Notes: generated from the letters alone by a model not told the origin. Shown: positions 18,568 through 30,282, counted from the first letter of the stretch. The stretch: DNA of 58,596 bases from Bacteroidota bacterium (GCA_013697245.1 JACCXH010000058.1:1-58596); one strand, 5' to 3'. Made by a program: numbers and translations.

Positions 18568-19820
18568 TGGGCAAAAATAAAAGTTACATAACCTTTTTAT
18601 TAATTATTATTTGTTTTGTTTTAAGGGCACAATACAATACCGAATTTATCAATTACGGTAACGTAAAAAGAAGCGTTTCTGTTAATCTTGATTTTGATGC
18701 AGGTAGCAATGGCATGAGCAGCAGCCTAACCAATAAATTAATTTTTGGAGGCTACATTGACAATGACCTTAAAAAAGAATCGGCAAAACACTTGCGCCAA
18801 AAAAATAATTTTGGCCTTAATTTAAATTACGATGTAAGCACTTTTATTAAAGGTAACTCCAAGTTTGATTATTTAATTGGTTTTAAGAACCAGGAGATTA
18901 TAAATGCTACTTACTCTAAAGATTTTTATAATTTATTGTTTTATGGCAACGATTCTTACAGGGGTTCGACTGCTAATTTAGAGAACTGTAATATCAACGC
19001 ACTACGCTTTCAGGAAGTAAAGTTTGGTGTTATTATGCATAAAGTAGATTCGATAGGAAAAATTGGCATATCTCTTTCATTCCTAAAAGGTGAACAGCTA
19101 TTTTATCTTAAAACAAATAAAAACTCAAATTTATTTACCTCGGCAGATGGCAGTGAGTTGATATTTAACTCTAATTTCAATCTTGCTATAAGCGATACAA
19201 ATAATAAAAAAATAACCAGCTTTAATGGAGTAGGAGCAAGTGCCGATATCTTTTTTGAAACGCCTTACAAAAGTAAAATTGGTAAACGTAGTGTTTTAAT
19301 TGCCAATGCCAACAATATTGGTTTTATTCATTGGCTTAATAATAGCGTGCAATATAGCAGCGATTCGAGCTTGCATTTTACAGGGTATAACGTTAATAAT
19401 ATTGTTGATCTTAAAGATTCTACCTTAAATAAAATAAACAGCGATAGTTTGTTAAGAGGACTTACCAATGCAAGAAGAGAAAATTTTAATACCAATATTC
19501 CTACCAACCTGGTTATTATCAATAAAATTTATTTTGGCAAACAACAATTATTTTGTTTGCAAACAGGCTTCAGGTATATTTTTAATGCTAATTATAAACC
19601 CTATGTTTTTGTTGAGCCTGAGTACCAGGTAAAAAATGTCACCTTTGGTTTGCATACAGGCTATGGCGGTTATGTACGTTTAAATGTAGGTGTATCTGTA
19701 ACGTGGAATTGTAAGAATTGGTTCCTGCGCCTTGGCAGCAATAGTTTACAAGGTTATATTGTGCCTAAAAGTGCATCAGGCCAGGGTTTGTTTTTTAGTT
19801 TAGCGAAGAAGTTTAAGTAA
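18567..19820 (+). CDS. Putative outer membrane beta-barrel protein (DUF5723-like)
   Basis: A 417-residue protein with a signal peptide (SYITFLLIIICFVLRAQ) and alternating strand patterns such as FGLNLNYDVSTFI, FGVIMHKVDSIGKIGISLSF and VRLNVGVSVTWNCKNWFLRL, ending in a phenylalanine-containing strand typical of outer membrane barrels. The layout resembles the DUF5723 family of Bacteroidota. Translationally coupled to the lipoprotein upstream (ATG overlaps its stop), so the two probably work as a surface complex; the substrate is not evident. Confidence 0.6.
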   Translation: MGKNKSYITFLLIIICFVLRAQYNTEFINYGNVKRSVSVNLDFDAGSNGMSSSLTNKLIFGGYIDNDLKKESAKHLRQKNNFGLNLNYDVSTFIKGNSKFDYLIGFKNQEIINATYSKDFYNLLFYGNDSYRGSTANLENCNINALRFQEVKFGVIMHKVDSIGKIGISLSFLKGEQLFYLKTNKNSNLFTSADGSELIFNSNFNLAISDTNNKKITSFNGVGASADIFFETPYKSKIGKRSVLIANANNIGFIHWLNNSVQYSSDSSLHFTGYNVNNIVDLKDSTLNKINSDSLLRGLTNARRENFNTNIPTNLVIINKIYFGKQQLFCLQTGFRYIFNANYKPYVFVEPEYQVKNVTFGLHTGYGGYVRLNVGVSVTWNCKNWFLRLGSNSLQGYIVPKSASGQGLFFSLAKKFK

Positions 19821-19821
19821 A

Positions 19822-20205
19822 ATGAAGAATTGGTTTAATATAGAATGGAAAAATCGGGGCGTTAAAGAACAAAAAGAATATGCAATCCTTACTGCCGATA
19901 TTTCAAAGGCAACTTTCGGCCTGACACCTTCTGAATATAAAAAGTTAAAAGGATTGAAAAGCCAAAATCTCAGAGAACATATAACCGACCTTGAATTAAT
20001 TTTTTTAATGCCTGGAGAAGCTTCGGCTACCGCAATTGTAAAGACAAAAAAACCAAAAGGATTTGTTCAAAATAAAGTTGTGGCTAACCAAGGTGTTAGA
20101 ATTGCAGGTGATGCAAGAAAAGCATTAGAGGTAAAGACTGGCGAAAAAGTAGTTTCAAAAAACAATTATTTACCTCAAGCAAATATGATTAAAAAATTAA
20201 ATTAG
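19822..20205 (+). pseudogene. dinD: C-terminal half of a DinD-like (DNA damage-inducible protein D) protein
   Basis: The 127-residue frame matches the second half of DinD: KEQKEYAILTADISKATFGL, SEYKKLKGLKSQNLREHITD, LELIFLMPGEASATAIV, and EKVVSKNNYL are recognisable counterparts of the DinD C-terminal region. The N-terminal BRO/KilA-type half (about 140 residues) is missing and does not occur in the upstream outer membrane gene. It begins one base after that gene's stop with an ATG, so it may still be translated by coupling. DinD inhibits RecA-mediated strand exchange in E. coli; whether this half has any activity is unknown. Recognition is from memory of motifs, not a search. Confidence 0.65.
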
Positions 20206-20302
20206 GGAAAAGAAAAAAAAGAAATGATAAAAATGAATTGTCAAGAATTTGCCATTCGACGAATTAATGAACTCTGAATAAAAGAAAAAAAATTCAAATA
20301 AC

Positions 20303-21748
20303 ATGAAAAAAATATTTTTTATAAAATTATTACTTTTTTCGCTACTGGGTTTTTCGCAACCGCCTACAAGGTTTTTTACAAAATTTGGCGGTAACGGGGT
20401 TGATATAGGCTATTCGGCAAAGCCTATATTCGGAAAAAAGTATATTGTTACCGGCAGCACTTCGAGTTATGGTGCGGGCAATACAGATGTTTATCTTATA
20501 AAAGTAGACAGCATGGGTTTTTCTATTTGGCAAAAAACTTTTGGTGGATTTAATAACGATGTTGGTAAATCTGTTATTCAACTGCCGGATTCTGGTTTTG
20601 TTATTGCAGGATTTACAAACTCATTTGGAAATGGCGGCTACGATGTGTATTTAATTAGAACTGATAAGAACGGTAACCTTATTTGGCAAAAAACATTTGG
20701 CGGTACAGATTGGGATTTTGGAAGCGATGTGGTTTTAACACCCGATGGAGATATTGCTGTAGTAGGCAATACCAGCAGTTTTGGACATGGAAAAAAAGAC
20801 GGTTTATTTTTAAAATATGATTTTTTGGGTAACCTGGTAGCACAAAAATTTATTGGTGGAGTTGAGAATGAAGAACTGCGTTCGATCATACAAACCAGCG
20901 ATTTTTATTTGGCCACGGTTGGTTATACCGAAAGTAAAGGTGAAATTAATGGCGATTGTTATTTTTTGAAATTGGACCTGAGCGGAGATACAATTTTTAC
21001 AAAAACTTTTGGAGCAGCAGGAAAAGATTACGCAAATGATCTTATGCAAAAAAGTAACGATGATTATTTTATATGCGGTGCAAAAACATACACTTCAAAC
21101 CCAAAAACACAATCGTTAGAATATACCATTACATCTACTGGCAACTTTTTATGGGAAGGTAGCTTATATGATGGTCAGGGAGCCGATGAAGAGTTTTTTT
21201 CAACCTGTCAGGTAGGATATCATCCAACATATAATGCCTGTGTTAGAAACAGGCCAATTTCAGGTTTTAAAATGCAGGAATCTATTTTTATTGGTACTCC
21301 AGGTGGCTATTATTATAAAATTTCAGAGAACGGTGGAATAGAAGATGAGTTTTGTTATTCTGTTGAACCTACTTCTGATGGAGGTTATATAACCGTTGGT
21401 GTTACAAATAGTTTCGGAAGCTTGAACGGGGATATTTATTTTTTAAAACAGGATACGACATTAATTAATAATAGCAGTGTTGTCGGTTTGAAAAAAAATG
21501 CAAACAATGTAATAAAGCCTGTTTTGAGATATTTAGGTAATAACGAATTAGAAATACTAATGGAGAATAGCCTTGTGATAAAACAATACAAACTAACTTC
21601 TGTTAATGGTGATATTTTGTGTGAAAGAAAAGAGAATACAACTGACTTAAAACTCAACTTAAACGATTACCCCGCTACGCTTCTAATTCTTGAAATCCAT
21701 TTAGAGAATGGATGTTTTTTTTATTATAAGATACAAAACTTTAGATAG
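20303..21748 (+). CDS. Exported beta-propeller protein (delta-60 / SBBP-type repeats)
   Basis: A 481-residue protein with a signal peptide (MKKIFFIKLLLFSLLGFSQ). It has about six repeats of roughly 50 residues built on G-N-D-V-Y-L-I-K-x-D and W-x-K-T-F-G-G (for example TDVYLIKVDSMGFSIWQKTF), the delta-60/SBBP pattern that forms a beta-propeller. The last 80 residues resemble a weak T9SS tail (QYKLTSVNGDILCERKEN) but lack a canonical YPNP motif, so I call export by T9SS only possible. The stop region overlaps the convergent glycosyltransferase gene by 8 bp. Confidence 0.7.
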   Translation: MKKIFFIKLLLFSLLGFSQPPTRFFTKFGGNGVDIGYSAKPIFGKKYIVTGSTSSYGAGNTDVYLIKVDSMGFSIWQKTFGGFNNDVGKSVIQLPDSGFVIAGFTNSFGNGGYDVYLIRTDKNGNLIWQKTFGGTDWDFGSDVVLTPDGDIAVVGNTSSFGHGKKDGLFLKYDFLGNLVAQKFIGGVENEELRSIIQTSDFYLATVGYTESKGEINGDCYFLKLDLSGDTIFTKTFGAAGKDYANDLMQKSNDDYFICGAKTYTSNPKTQSLEYTITSTGNFLWEGSLYDGQGADEEFFSTCQVGYHPTYNACVRNRPISGFKMQESIFIGTPGGYYYKISENGGIEDEFCYSVEPTSDGGYITVGVTNSFGSLNGDIYFLKQDTTLINNSSVVGLKKNANNVIKPVLRYLGNNELEILMENSLVIKQYKLTSVNGDILCERKENTTDLKLNLNDYPATLLILEIHLENGCFFYYKIQNFR

Positions 21749-23300
21749 GCTTAAATTTTATTTTTATAATAGATTTATCTTTAATTATCTCTTCGGATAA
21801 TTTGCCATCATCAATACAAAGTAAAGTATAATTCTGAGCCTTCGCTTTTGTTAATTGTTCAGTATCTAAAACATAATCAAAAGAAGGATAATCTGTGTAA
21901 AGAATGGCAAGAATATGACTTTGTAAAGAAGTATTACAATTAAAGATCAAACATTTTTTGCCTCCAAAACGTTCTTTTAAACTTAAGAATAATTGTTTTT
22001 CTCTTACATCAATTAACCTTGATACGTACCTTCCATGTTCAAAATTACTATGGTGTTTGTATATTTTTCCCGAATTGAAAAGGAAGATCAGTAAAATTAA
22101 AATTGTAATTGTTGTAATAGTAGCTTTTATAAAAGAGTTTTTAAAATAACCATTTATCTTTTCAATAAAACGATCATAAACAAAAGCAAGGCCGAAGATA
22201 AAAAAGGGAAAGATCACAAATACGTAACCATACATTTTTGTTTTAACGAAAGTAAAAAACAAATAAATCATAACCGAACAAGAAATAAGTATCATCTTAT
22301 GATCCCTGTTTTTTATTAGAACGATCAGTAAAATAAAACATATTATTAAAGTAGGCGGAATTAACGCACCTTCGCCAAACTGTTCATACAACGCTTCGTA
22401 ATAATAAAAATATCCACCGCCATGCCCTTCCAAAGCCTCTGAAATATGCCGCGAATTAAAAGCCATTTCGGCTAAATACTCGTTTGGGTAATGTATATAC
22501 ATGTATATTTGCCATGGCAAAAAAATCAGTAAACAGATAATAAAAGAAAATAACAGTTGTGTTGTTTCTTTAAATAAATTATTCTTTTTTCGATTGCTAA
22601 AAATAAGAAGTACCCAAACCGCATAAACCAATAAACCAACTAACCATTTACATAAAATAGCAGCTCCGGAAAACAAAGCTATAAGAATTAAAAAAATAGT
22701 TTTTTTAGAAACATAATACTCTGTTAAGGCCCAAATGCTTGAAAATGCGTAAAAGAAAAAGGAAATATCATTATGATCGGTGGCATAAAAACCCGTTATG
22801 TATTCTAATGGAAAATAGGCGCAGGTAAAAAAAAGCGCAGCATAATAGCCAATTTTTTTTGAAACGAAAATTTCACCTATCCTATAAATAAAGAATATCA
22901 CTAAAGCGTGCATTAAAATGGATGGAAATCTTATTCCTACTTCAGTAAGGCCAAATATTTTTATACTAAGAGCCATTTGCCATAGAAACAAAGGTTGTTT
23001 ATGTAGCCAAATAGTTAAATATGACCAGTGCGAATTATTGAAAGCAAACACAGGGTTCTCAATAAGTATTGGCTTTAAAGGCTTTGAAATAAGGTTCTTT
23101 GCTACTAAAGCATGAAATTGTTCATCCCACAAATTTATAAAAGGGTCTAATTTTGCAATGAAAAGTCCAAGGATAAGAGAGCCGATAAATAAGAATGCCA
23201 AAGCTAATTTATCTCTTTTTATTTGGAAACTAAATATTGATAACAGAATCAATAAAACAGCACAAATAAAGTAATTATCTAAATAAAAAAACAGCTTCAT
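21741..23300 (-). CDS. Integral membrane glycosyltransferase, GT39/ArnT-like
   Basis: A 519-residue polytopic membrane protein with about eleven hydrophobic segments. After the first helices it has the acidic loop LWDEQFHALVAKNLI (WDE, about residues 58-72), a hallmark of dolichyl/undecaprenyl-phosphate-sugar transferases such as ArnT and PMT, and AAFFTCAYFPLEYITGFYAT DHND in a conserved periplasmic loop. Such enzymes move a sugar from a lipid-phosphate donor to lipid A or protein. The C-terminal 90 residues form a soluble domain. No neighbouring gene hints at the acceptor. Confidence 0.75.
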   Translation of the reverse strand: MKLFFYLDNYFICAVLLILLSIFSFQIKRDKLALAFLFIGSLILGLFIAKLDPFINLWDEQFHALVAKNLISKPLKPILIENPVFAFNNSHWSYLTIWLHKQPLFLWQMALSIKIFGLTEVGIRFPSILMHALVIFFIYRIGEIFVSKKIGYYAALFFTCAYFPLEYITGFYATDHNDISFFFYAFSSIWALTEYYVSKKTIFLILIALFSGAAILCKWLVGLLVYAVWVLLIFSNRKKNNLFKETTQLLFSFIICLLIFLPWQIYMYIHYPNEYLAEMAFNSRHISEALEGHGGGYFYYYEALYEQFGEGALIPPTLIICFILLIVLIKNRDHKMILISCSVMIYLFFTFVKTKMYGYVFVIFPFFIFGLAFVYDRFIEKINGYFKNSFIKATITTITILILLIFLFNSGKIYKHHSNFEHGRYVSRLIDVREKQLFLSLKERFGGKKCLIFNCNTSLQSHILAILYTDYPSFDYVLDTEQLTKAKAQNYTLLCIDDGKLSEEIIKDKSIIKIKFKPI

Positions 23301-23499
23301 TTAATAGGTAAGAGTAAAAATAAATCAATAAATCGACAAATGCACAAATTAATTTTGCAAGGCAATTAAACGTTAGTATATTTATGCTGGTATCCCGTTA
23401 ATAGAACTGGCGTAGCCTGCAACAAGAAATAGCTATTTTTGCTGTTAAAATGATAAAAGATTATTTTAAAATAACAATAAGCGTAGAATTATTTGATTT

Positions 23500-25929
23500 A
23501 TGAGAATAAAACAACTATTGTTTTTTTGCTTATTGGTTTATTCTGCCGCTTCCCAGATCACCAACACCCGCAAATGGCGTGTAGCCGAAAGAGATTCTTT
23601 AGATAATGCTTTGTTACTTTACGAAGAGGCAAATTATAAAATTGCATTACCAATTTTTGAGAACATACACCACGCTCATCCAAAAGAAGATTTTATAAAA
23701 TATTTATATGGTATTTGTTGTTTATACCGAAGCGATAAATATGAAGAATGCTTAACAGCTTTATCAGAAGTATATACCAACAATACTAATATCGATCAAA
23801 TAGAGTATGATCTGGCACGAGCCTATCATTATAATTATAAGTTTGATGAAGCACTTGAACTGGTTAACAAGCACCTTGCTTACAAGCGCATAAAGGCGGA
23901 TGAAAAAGCAAAAGGCGAACTACTTAAAAGATACATTAACAATGCAAAATATTATAACTCTATTCCAAATAAATCAAAAATTACATCTCTAAATGATGTT
24001 AACTCTGTGGATGAAGAATATATTCCTTCTATTTCTATTGATGAGGCAATAATGATTTTTAACTACACAGGTGTTAAAAGCAAAGGTGGAAAATTGAACG
24101 TGTATATGCAGCCGGATGAAAACGGTGTTTATACTTCTGATATTTATCTTTCGCGAAAAATAAAAGGTAAATTTCAGGAACCGGCTGCTATCGAAAATAT
24201 TAATACAAACACAAATGATGTGGCGGTTTCTTTGAGTCAGGATGGATTAGCCTTGTTTAGCTATAAAGATGTGACAGATGGTCACGGCGACCTTTATATT
24301 AGCCGGCTTACAGGCGATACCTATTCACAGCCTGCAAAATTAAAAGGCAAGGTTAACTCTTACTCATGGGAGGGTCATTGCGCTTTGTCTCCCAATGGTA
24401 AAACACTTTATTTTTCGAGTGAGCGAAGCGGTGGTTTTGGTGGAAAAGATCTTTATAGCGCAAAATTATTGGCCGATTCTGTTTGGGGAAATGTAACCAA
24501 CCTGGGCGATTCCATTAACACGGCTTATGATGAAGATGCACCTTTTATGCATGCGGACGGAAGAACATTATTCTACAGCTCTAAAGGATTAAAAAGCAGC
24601 GGTGGTTACGATATTTTTAAAGCAACCATGGAGTTAAAAGACTCCTCATTTAAAAAAACAGAGAACTTGGGTTACCCAGTAAATACACCCGATGATGATA
24701 TTTATTTTGTTTTGTCGGCGGATGGTACCAGAGGATATTACAGTAGCGGAAAAAAAGGCGGAACAGGCTTAAAAGATATTTATCAGGTTGAGACCGGTCT
24801 TGAAACGAATAAAACTTCGTTACTTTTATTAAAAGGTGATGTGAGCAGGGGAGGCGAATCTGTTGATGCGGAAATTAAAGTGGAGATTGTTTCTGGTTCA
24901 AAAAGTAGCTACAAAGATCTGCGGACTAATAAAGGTAAATACCTTGTGTCATTGCCACCCGGCGCCTTGTATAAAGTAACTTACTCAAGAGCAAAATTTC
25001 AATCACAAACCATACATATAACAACAAACGCAATTACAGGTTATGTTGAGAGAATTCAGAATATAGATTTTGATCATGCTCCCGATACAACAAAAGCTAT
25101 TGTAACACCAACGGTTCTTGTAGCTAAAGTTACCCCAACATTAACAGTTTCAGTTAAAAATACACCAACGGTTGCGGTAACAAAAGTTTCAACACCCACT
25201 GTTGCAATAATTAAAAATATAACACCAACAGTTTCAGTTACAAATACCGTAATAGTTACAAAAGTTACACCCACTGTTACCGCAACGGCAACGCAGGCTA
25301 CTGCCAAAGTAAATACTATTACGGCAACACCAACCGTTGGGGTTGCAAAAGTAACGCCTACTGTAACTGCCACCAAATTAAATACTATTGCAACAACACC
25401 AACCATTGTGGCAGCAAAAGTAACACCTACTGTTAGCTCAACACCAACTGTAACAACAAAAGCTACCTCAACACTTGCTATCATTAAAGCTATGGAACCA
25501 CAAACGGTTATAGTTTTATCTCCAACCGTTCCATCAACGCCAAAAACTGTTGTAAGGCCGGCAAATATGACCGTCGAAAATTTTGTGCCGCAAACTCCGG
25601 CGCAGGAAAAAATAAAATTGTTTACTGAAAAATATCCTGATATCGGCGCAGACAGTTTGGATTTTAGAGTACAAATAGCCGCATTTAAATTTCCGAAAGT
25701 GTATGATTTCCCGCATTTAAAGGACTGCGGTAAACTCGAGAACTTATTATTGGCTGATGGTGTTACAAGAATAACTATTGGGGGATCCTTCAAAACATTA
25801 AGGGCGGCTTACCAGCATAATAAAAAAGTAGTGGTTGCCGGACAAAACGATGCCTTTGTAACTGTTATCTATAAGAACAGGCGCATCTCCTTAGAAGACC
25901 TTGAAACCATGGGTATTTTTAAAAAATAA
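23500..25929 (+). CDS. TPR / PD40 / Thr-Pro repeat / SPOR-like exported protein
   Basis: An 809-residue exported protein. Residues 1-18 form a signal peptide; about 30-150 are TPR-like helices (ALPIFENIHHAHPKEDF); about 170-430 contain PD40/WD40-like beta-propeller repeats (LSPNGKTLYFSSERSGGFGG, ADGRTLFYSSKG); about 440-530 form a carboxypeptidase-regulatory-like beta domain; about 535-690 are a Thr/Pro/Val-rich stalk of repeated TPTV units; and the last 100 residues (DFRVQIAAFKFPKVYDF to DAFVTVIYKNRRI) resemble a SPOR peptidoglycan-binding domain. The layout is close to that of T9SS-associated and OmpA-like periplasmic proteins, but with SPOR in place of OmpA. A TATTTTTG box lies at 23434-23441. 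Confidence 0.7.
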   Translation: MRIKQLLFFCLLVYSAASQITNTRKWRVAERDSLDNALLLYEEANYKIALPIFENIHHAHPKEDFIKYLYGICCLYRSDKYEECLTALSEVYTNNTNIDQIEYDLARAYHYNYKFDEALELVNKHLAYKRIKADEKAKGELLKRYINNAKYYNSIPNKSKITSLNDVNSVDEEYIPSISIDEAIMIFNYTGVKSKGGKLNVYMQPDENGVYTSDIYLSRKIKGKFQEPAAIENINTNTNDVAVSLSQDGLALFSYKDVTDGHGDLYISRLTGDTYSQPAKLKGKVNSYSWEGHCALSPNGKTLYFSSERSGGFGGKDLYSAKLLADSVWGNVTNLGDSINTAYDEDAPFMHADGRTLFYSSKGLKSSGGYDIFKATMELKDSSFKKTENLGYPVNTPDDDIYFVLSADGTRGYYSSGKKGGTGLKDIYQVETGLETNKTSLLLLKGDVSRGGESVDAEIKVEIVSGSKSSYKDLRTNKGKYLVSLPPGALYKVTYSRAKFQSQTIHITTNAITGYVERIQNIDFDHAPDTTKAIVTPTVLVAKVTPTLTVSVKNTPTVAVTKVSTPTVAIIKNITPTVSVTNTVIVTKVTPTVTATATQATAKVNTITATPTVGVAKVTPTVTATKLNTIATTPTIVAAKVTPTVSSTPTVTTKATSTLAIIKAMEPQTVIVLSPTVPSTPKTVVRPANMTVENFVPQTPAQEKIKLFTEKYPDIGADSLDFRVQIAAFKFPKVYDFPHLKDCGKLENLLLADGVTRITIGGSFKTLRAAYQHNKKVVVAGQNDAFVTVIYKNRRISLEDLETMGIFKK
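25090..25560 (+). repeat. Degenerate tandem repeat coding for a TPTV-rich stalk
   Basis: Repeats of ACACCAAC[GT]GTT / ACACC[CT]ACTGTT with intervening GTAACAAAAGT-like units encode the Thr-Pro-Thr-Val stalk of the 809-residue protein. Codon choice keeps the opposite strand open as well, producing a long but probably meaningless antisense frame (25074-25793). Confidence 0.75.
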
Positions 25930-26003
25930 CCGAGGCAAAAATTTGCAGGGCTTCGCCGCGAATAGCTAAAAAAATAGTAATTTCACAATATAAAAACATT
26001 ATT

Positions 26004-27104
26004 ATGAACATTCCTTTTTTTTCTTTTGCAGGAACACATGATCCACTAAAAGCCGAACTTACAAAAGCTTTTGAAAAAGTTTATGATAGTCATTGGTACA
26101 TCATGGGCAATAGCTTAAAAGAATTCGAAAAAAATTACGCTGCGTTTTCAAATACTACTTTTTGTACAGGCCTTGCAAATGGCTTAGATGCTTTGATCAT
26201 TTCGCTAAAAACTTTAGGAATTGGTGCCGGCGATGAAGTAATTGTTCCATCTAATACCTATATCGCTTCGTGGCTTTCGGTTTCTTATGTTGGCGCAATA
26301 CTTGTGCCCGTTGAGCCAAGAGAAGCTACGTTTAATATTAACCCCGATCTGATCGAAGCAGCTATTACCAAAAAAACAAAAGCAATTATGCCTGTACATT
26401 TATTTGGCCAATGTTGCGAAATGGATAAGATCATGCAGATCGCAAAAAAACATAATTTATTTGTTGTTGAAGATAATGCGCAGGCACAAGCCGCAACCTG
26501 CAACGGACAAATAACCGGGAGTTTTGGCGATATAAATGCAACCAGTTTTTACCCTGCCAAAAATTTAGGTGCGCTTGGCGATGCAGGCGCCATTACCACT
26601 AATAATGCCGATCTAAATCATAAAGCACAGGTTATTAGAAATTACGGCTCGCAAAAAAAATATTTTAACGAGATAAAAGGCGTTAACTCGCGTTTAGATG
26701 AATTACAGGCCGAGATATTGAATGTGAAATTAAAATACTTAAATGGTTGGACAAAAACACGCGTTGATCTTGCCGCCAATTATACTCAGATGCTAAAAGG
26801 TGTTGGAGATATGAGGTTAACCGATATTGCCGATAATTGCACACATGTTTATCATCAATATGTTATTCGCACAAATAAGCGCGATGCTTTGCAGGAACAT
26901 CTTACAAAAAATAATATCGGATCATTAATTCATTATCCCATTCCACCGCATTTACAAGAAGCTTACAAAGAACTGAATTATAAAAAGGGGCAGTTTCCTT
27001 TAGCGGAAAAGATCGCAGAAACATCTTTAAGCTTACCCTTATATCCGGGTTTAAAAACAGAGGAACAAGAGTATGTAGCCTCTATTATTAAAAAGTTTTT
27101 TTAA
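26004..27104 (+). CDS. DegT/DnrJ/EryC1/StrS-family sugar aminotransferase
   Basis: A 366-residue PLP enzyme that makes amino sugars from nucleotide-linked ketosugars. It has the family motifs TGLANGLDALIISLKTLG, GDEVIVPSNTYIASWLSVSY, VEDNAQAQAA, and the PLP lysine in TSFYPAKNLGALGDAGAI near residue 185. KGVNSRLDELQAEIL and YHQYVIRT complete the signature. The best fit is the FdtB/WecE-like group acting on dTDP-3-keto-6-deoxyhexoses, but neighbours give no support for a particular sugar. No other sugar biosynthesis gene is adjacent. Confidence 0.85.
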   Translation: MNIPFFSFAGTHDPLKAELTKAFEKVYDSHWYIMGNSLKEFEKNYAAFSNTTFCTGLANGLDALIISLKTLGIGAGDEVIVPSNTYIASWLSVSYVGAILVPVEPREATFNINPDLIEAAITKKTKAIMPVHLFGQCCEMDKIMQIAKKHNLFVVEDNAQAQAATCNGQITGSFGDINATSFYPAKNLGALGDAGAITTNNADLNHKAQVIRNYGSQKKYFNEIKGVNSRLDELQAEILNVKLKYLNGWTKTRVDLAANYTQMLKGVGDMRLTDIADNCTHVYHQYVIRTNKRDALQEHLTKNNIGSLIHYPIPPHLQEAYKELNYKKGQFPLAEKIAETSLSLPLYPGLKTEEQEYVASIIKKFF

Positions 27105-27164
27105 AAAATTAACGAACACAATAAGTTATATTTTTATTTTTTGCCTTCAGTTTACCCTTAGTAT

Positions 27165-27195
27165 TTCGACTTCCCCCAGCAGAAACTCTGTCGAA
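27165..27195. repeat. Short inverted repeat in a convergent intergenic region
   Basis: TTCGAC (27165-27170) and GTCGAA (27190-27195) flank TTCCCCCAGCAGAAACTCT. Dispersed intergenic repeats ending in TTCGAC and GTCGAA are common in Bacteroidota; this is the only copy I see here. It may also serve as a terminator between two convergent genes. Confidence 0.4.
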
Positions 27196-27235
27196 GAGAT
27201 GTTTGTGTAATTGGAATAAAAATATAAAAAAACTT

Positions 27236-28540
27236 TTACCAGATAGCAACTTTTATAGTTTTGTTTTCAGTATAACCGGTAAAACGTAAAAAATACATTC
27301 CCTTTGTTAAGTTGTTGGTAATAATTTCTGTACTTAAATTCTCTTTATCAAGACCCTTATGCAGGATCCGTTTTCCTGTAAGGTCAACTAATTCTACATC
27401 CGAGTATTGCGCTGAACTTTCGTCGTTGGTAACGGTTAGGTTATTGCCGTCGTAAGACCAGTTGATATCTGCTCTTTTAAGCGAGGTTCTGCCGGTTTTA
27501 ATTTTAGAGATCTTAAACGTATTGTTCTTATCAACACATTTAAGGCGGTAATAATAGGTGATATTTCCTTCCACATTGTTATCTGTAAAAGCAAAGACCG
27601 TGTTTATATCTTCATTGTCATTACCCGGCACTTCTGTGATCTCGGTAAACTCTTTTCCGTTTACAGATCGTTCTATTGCAAAATGATCAAAATTAACGCG
27701 GTTAATGGCCTTCCATTTTATTTTTATATTATCGTAATTGGATTCGGCGTTAAAATCAATAATATCTATTGGCAATGCCGGATCAAAGATCGTAATATCA
27801 TCTACTGCTACCGATGGGTCTCTACCTGCGGTGCTTATATCATCGTTAAACCACCTAAAGCCAACTTTTAAAGTAGCAATACCCAAGCATGATGCAGGTA
27901 AAGCAGACGAATAAGTTTGCCATTTACCTTGATGACTTGCTGCATTACAAGCGGCATTATTGGTGCAGCCTGCCAGGCAACTTGATGCCCCGGTGCAACA
28001 GCCTGATTTGGGTACATCGGCCAGTTTTATCCAGGTTACACCGCCATCTACACTGTAAATTATTTCTGCATTATCTAATAAGGCTGTTGCCCAATGAATG
28101 TATACGAACGAGAGGGTTAATGCCGTAAAAGTAACTGTACTAATTAATGGCGATTGTGCGGAACGGTCGCTAACTACACAATACAGGCCATTTGGCACAC
28201 AACTGGCGCAAGGCCCAAAACCAAAATTTGTGCAACCGCCTGCATCATAAGCAGCTCCAAGATCGCCGGCAGACGTTGAGCCAACATGAAGCGTAATATT
28301 ACCGCAATTTGCACCACCCCTGTTGCCGGCGCCTTTGTTAGATTCCTGATCACTTACATACCAAATGTTTGGCATGGTTCCTTCGTTTGCTGCATTCGTA
28401 TTTAAATTATTAAATACGTTCAGGTTCCAGCCGTGCCCGGCATTAAATGAGGTAGAATAAGCTGTTTGGGCCTTTAAAACCTCAAAAAACAAAAGAGGTA
28501 TAAGAATCAATAAATATTTAATATTTACTTTAGTTTGCAT
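27236..28540 (-). CDS. T9SS-exported cysteine-rich protein
   Basis: A 434-residue exported protein: signal peptide (YLLILIPLLFFEVLKAQ), then a beta-rich region with many cysteines and glycines (GGCTNFGFGPCASCVPNGLYC and KSGCCTGASSCLAGCTNNAAC), likely disulfide-bonded, then a fibronectin III-like segment (FNAESNYDNIKIKWKAINRV) and a T9SS-like tail (VELVDLTGKRILHKG ... FTGYTENKTIKVAIW). The region GVTWIKLADVP resembles jelly-roll domains common in this phylum. The substrate is unknown. Confidence 0.7.
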   Translation of the reverse strand: MQTKVNIKYLLILIPLLFFEVLKAQTAYSTSFNAGHGWNLNVFNNLNTNAANEGTMPNIWYVSDQESNKGAGNRGGANCGNITLHVGSTSAGDLGAAYDAGGCTNFGFGPCASCVPNGLYCVVSDRSAQSPLISTVTFTALTLSFVYIHWATALLDNAEIIYSVDGGVTWIKLADVPKSGCCTGASSCLAGCTNNAACNAASHQGKWQTYSSALPASCLGIATLKVGFRWFNDDISTAGRDPSVAVDDITIFDPALPIDIIDFNAESNYDNIKIKWKAINRVNFDHFAIERSVNGKEFTEITEVPGNDNEDINTVFAFTDNNVEGNITYYYRLKCVDKNNTFKISKIKTGRTSLKRADINWSYDGNNLTVTNDESSAQYSDVELVDLTGKRILHKGLDKENLSTEIITNNLTKGMYFLRFTGYTENKTIKVAIW

Positions 28541-28621
28541 TTTAAAAAATAGACCGTAAGCTTAAGAGTACCGTTGTTAAAAGAAACAAAATGTTACCCT
28601 AAGTTACTAAATTGTTTTTAA

Positions 28622-30282
<1,661 letters not shown>

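Noticed and set aside
25074-25793. 239-residue antisense frame opposite the TPTV repeat
   Set aside because: The frame is open only because the repeated codons lack stops in the opposite direction; its product is a low-complexity Val/Thr/Gly repeat and it has no start context.
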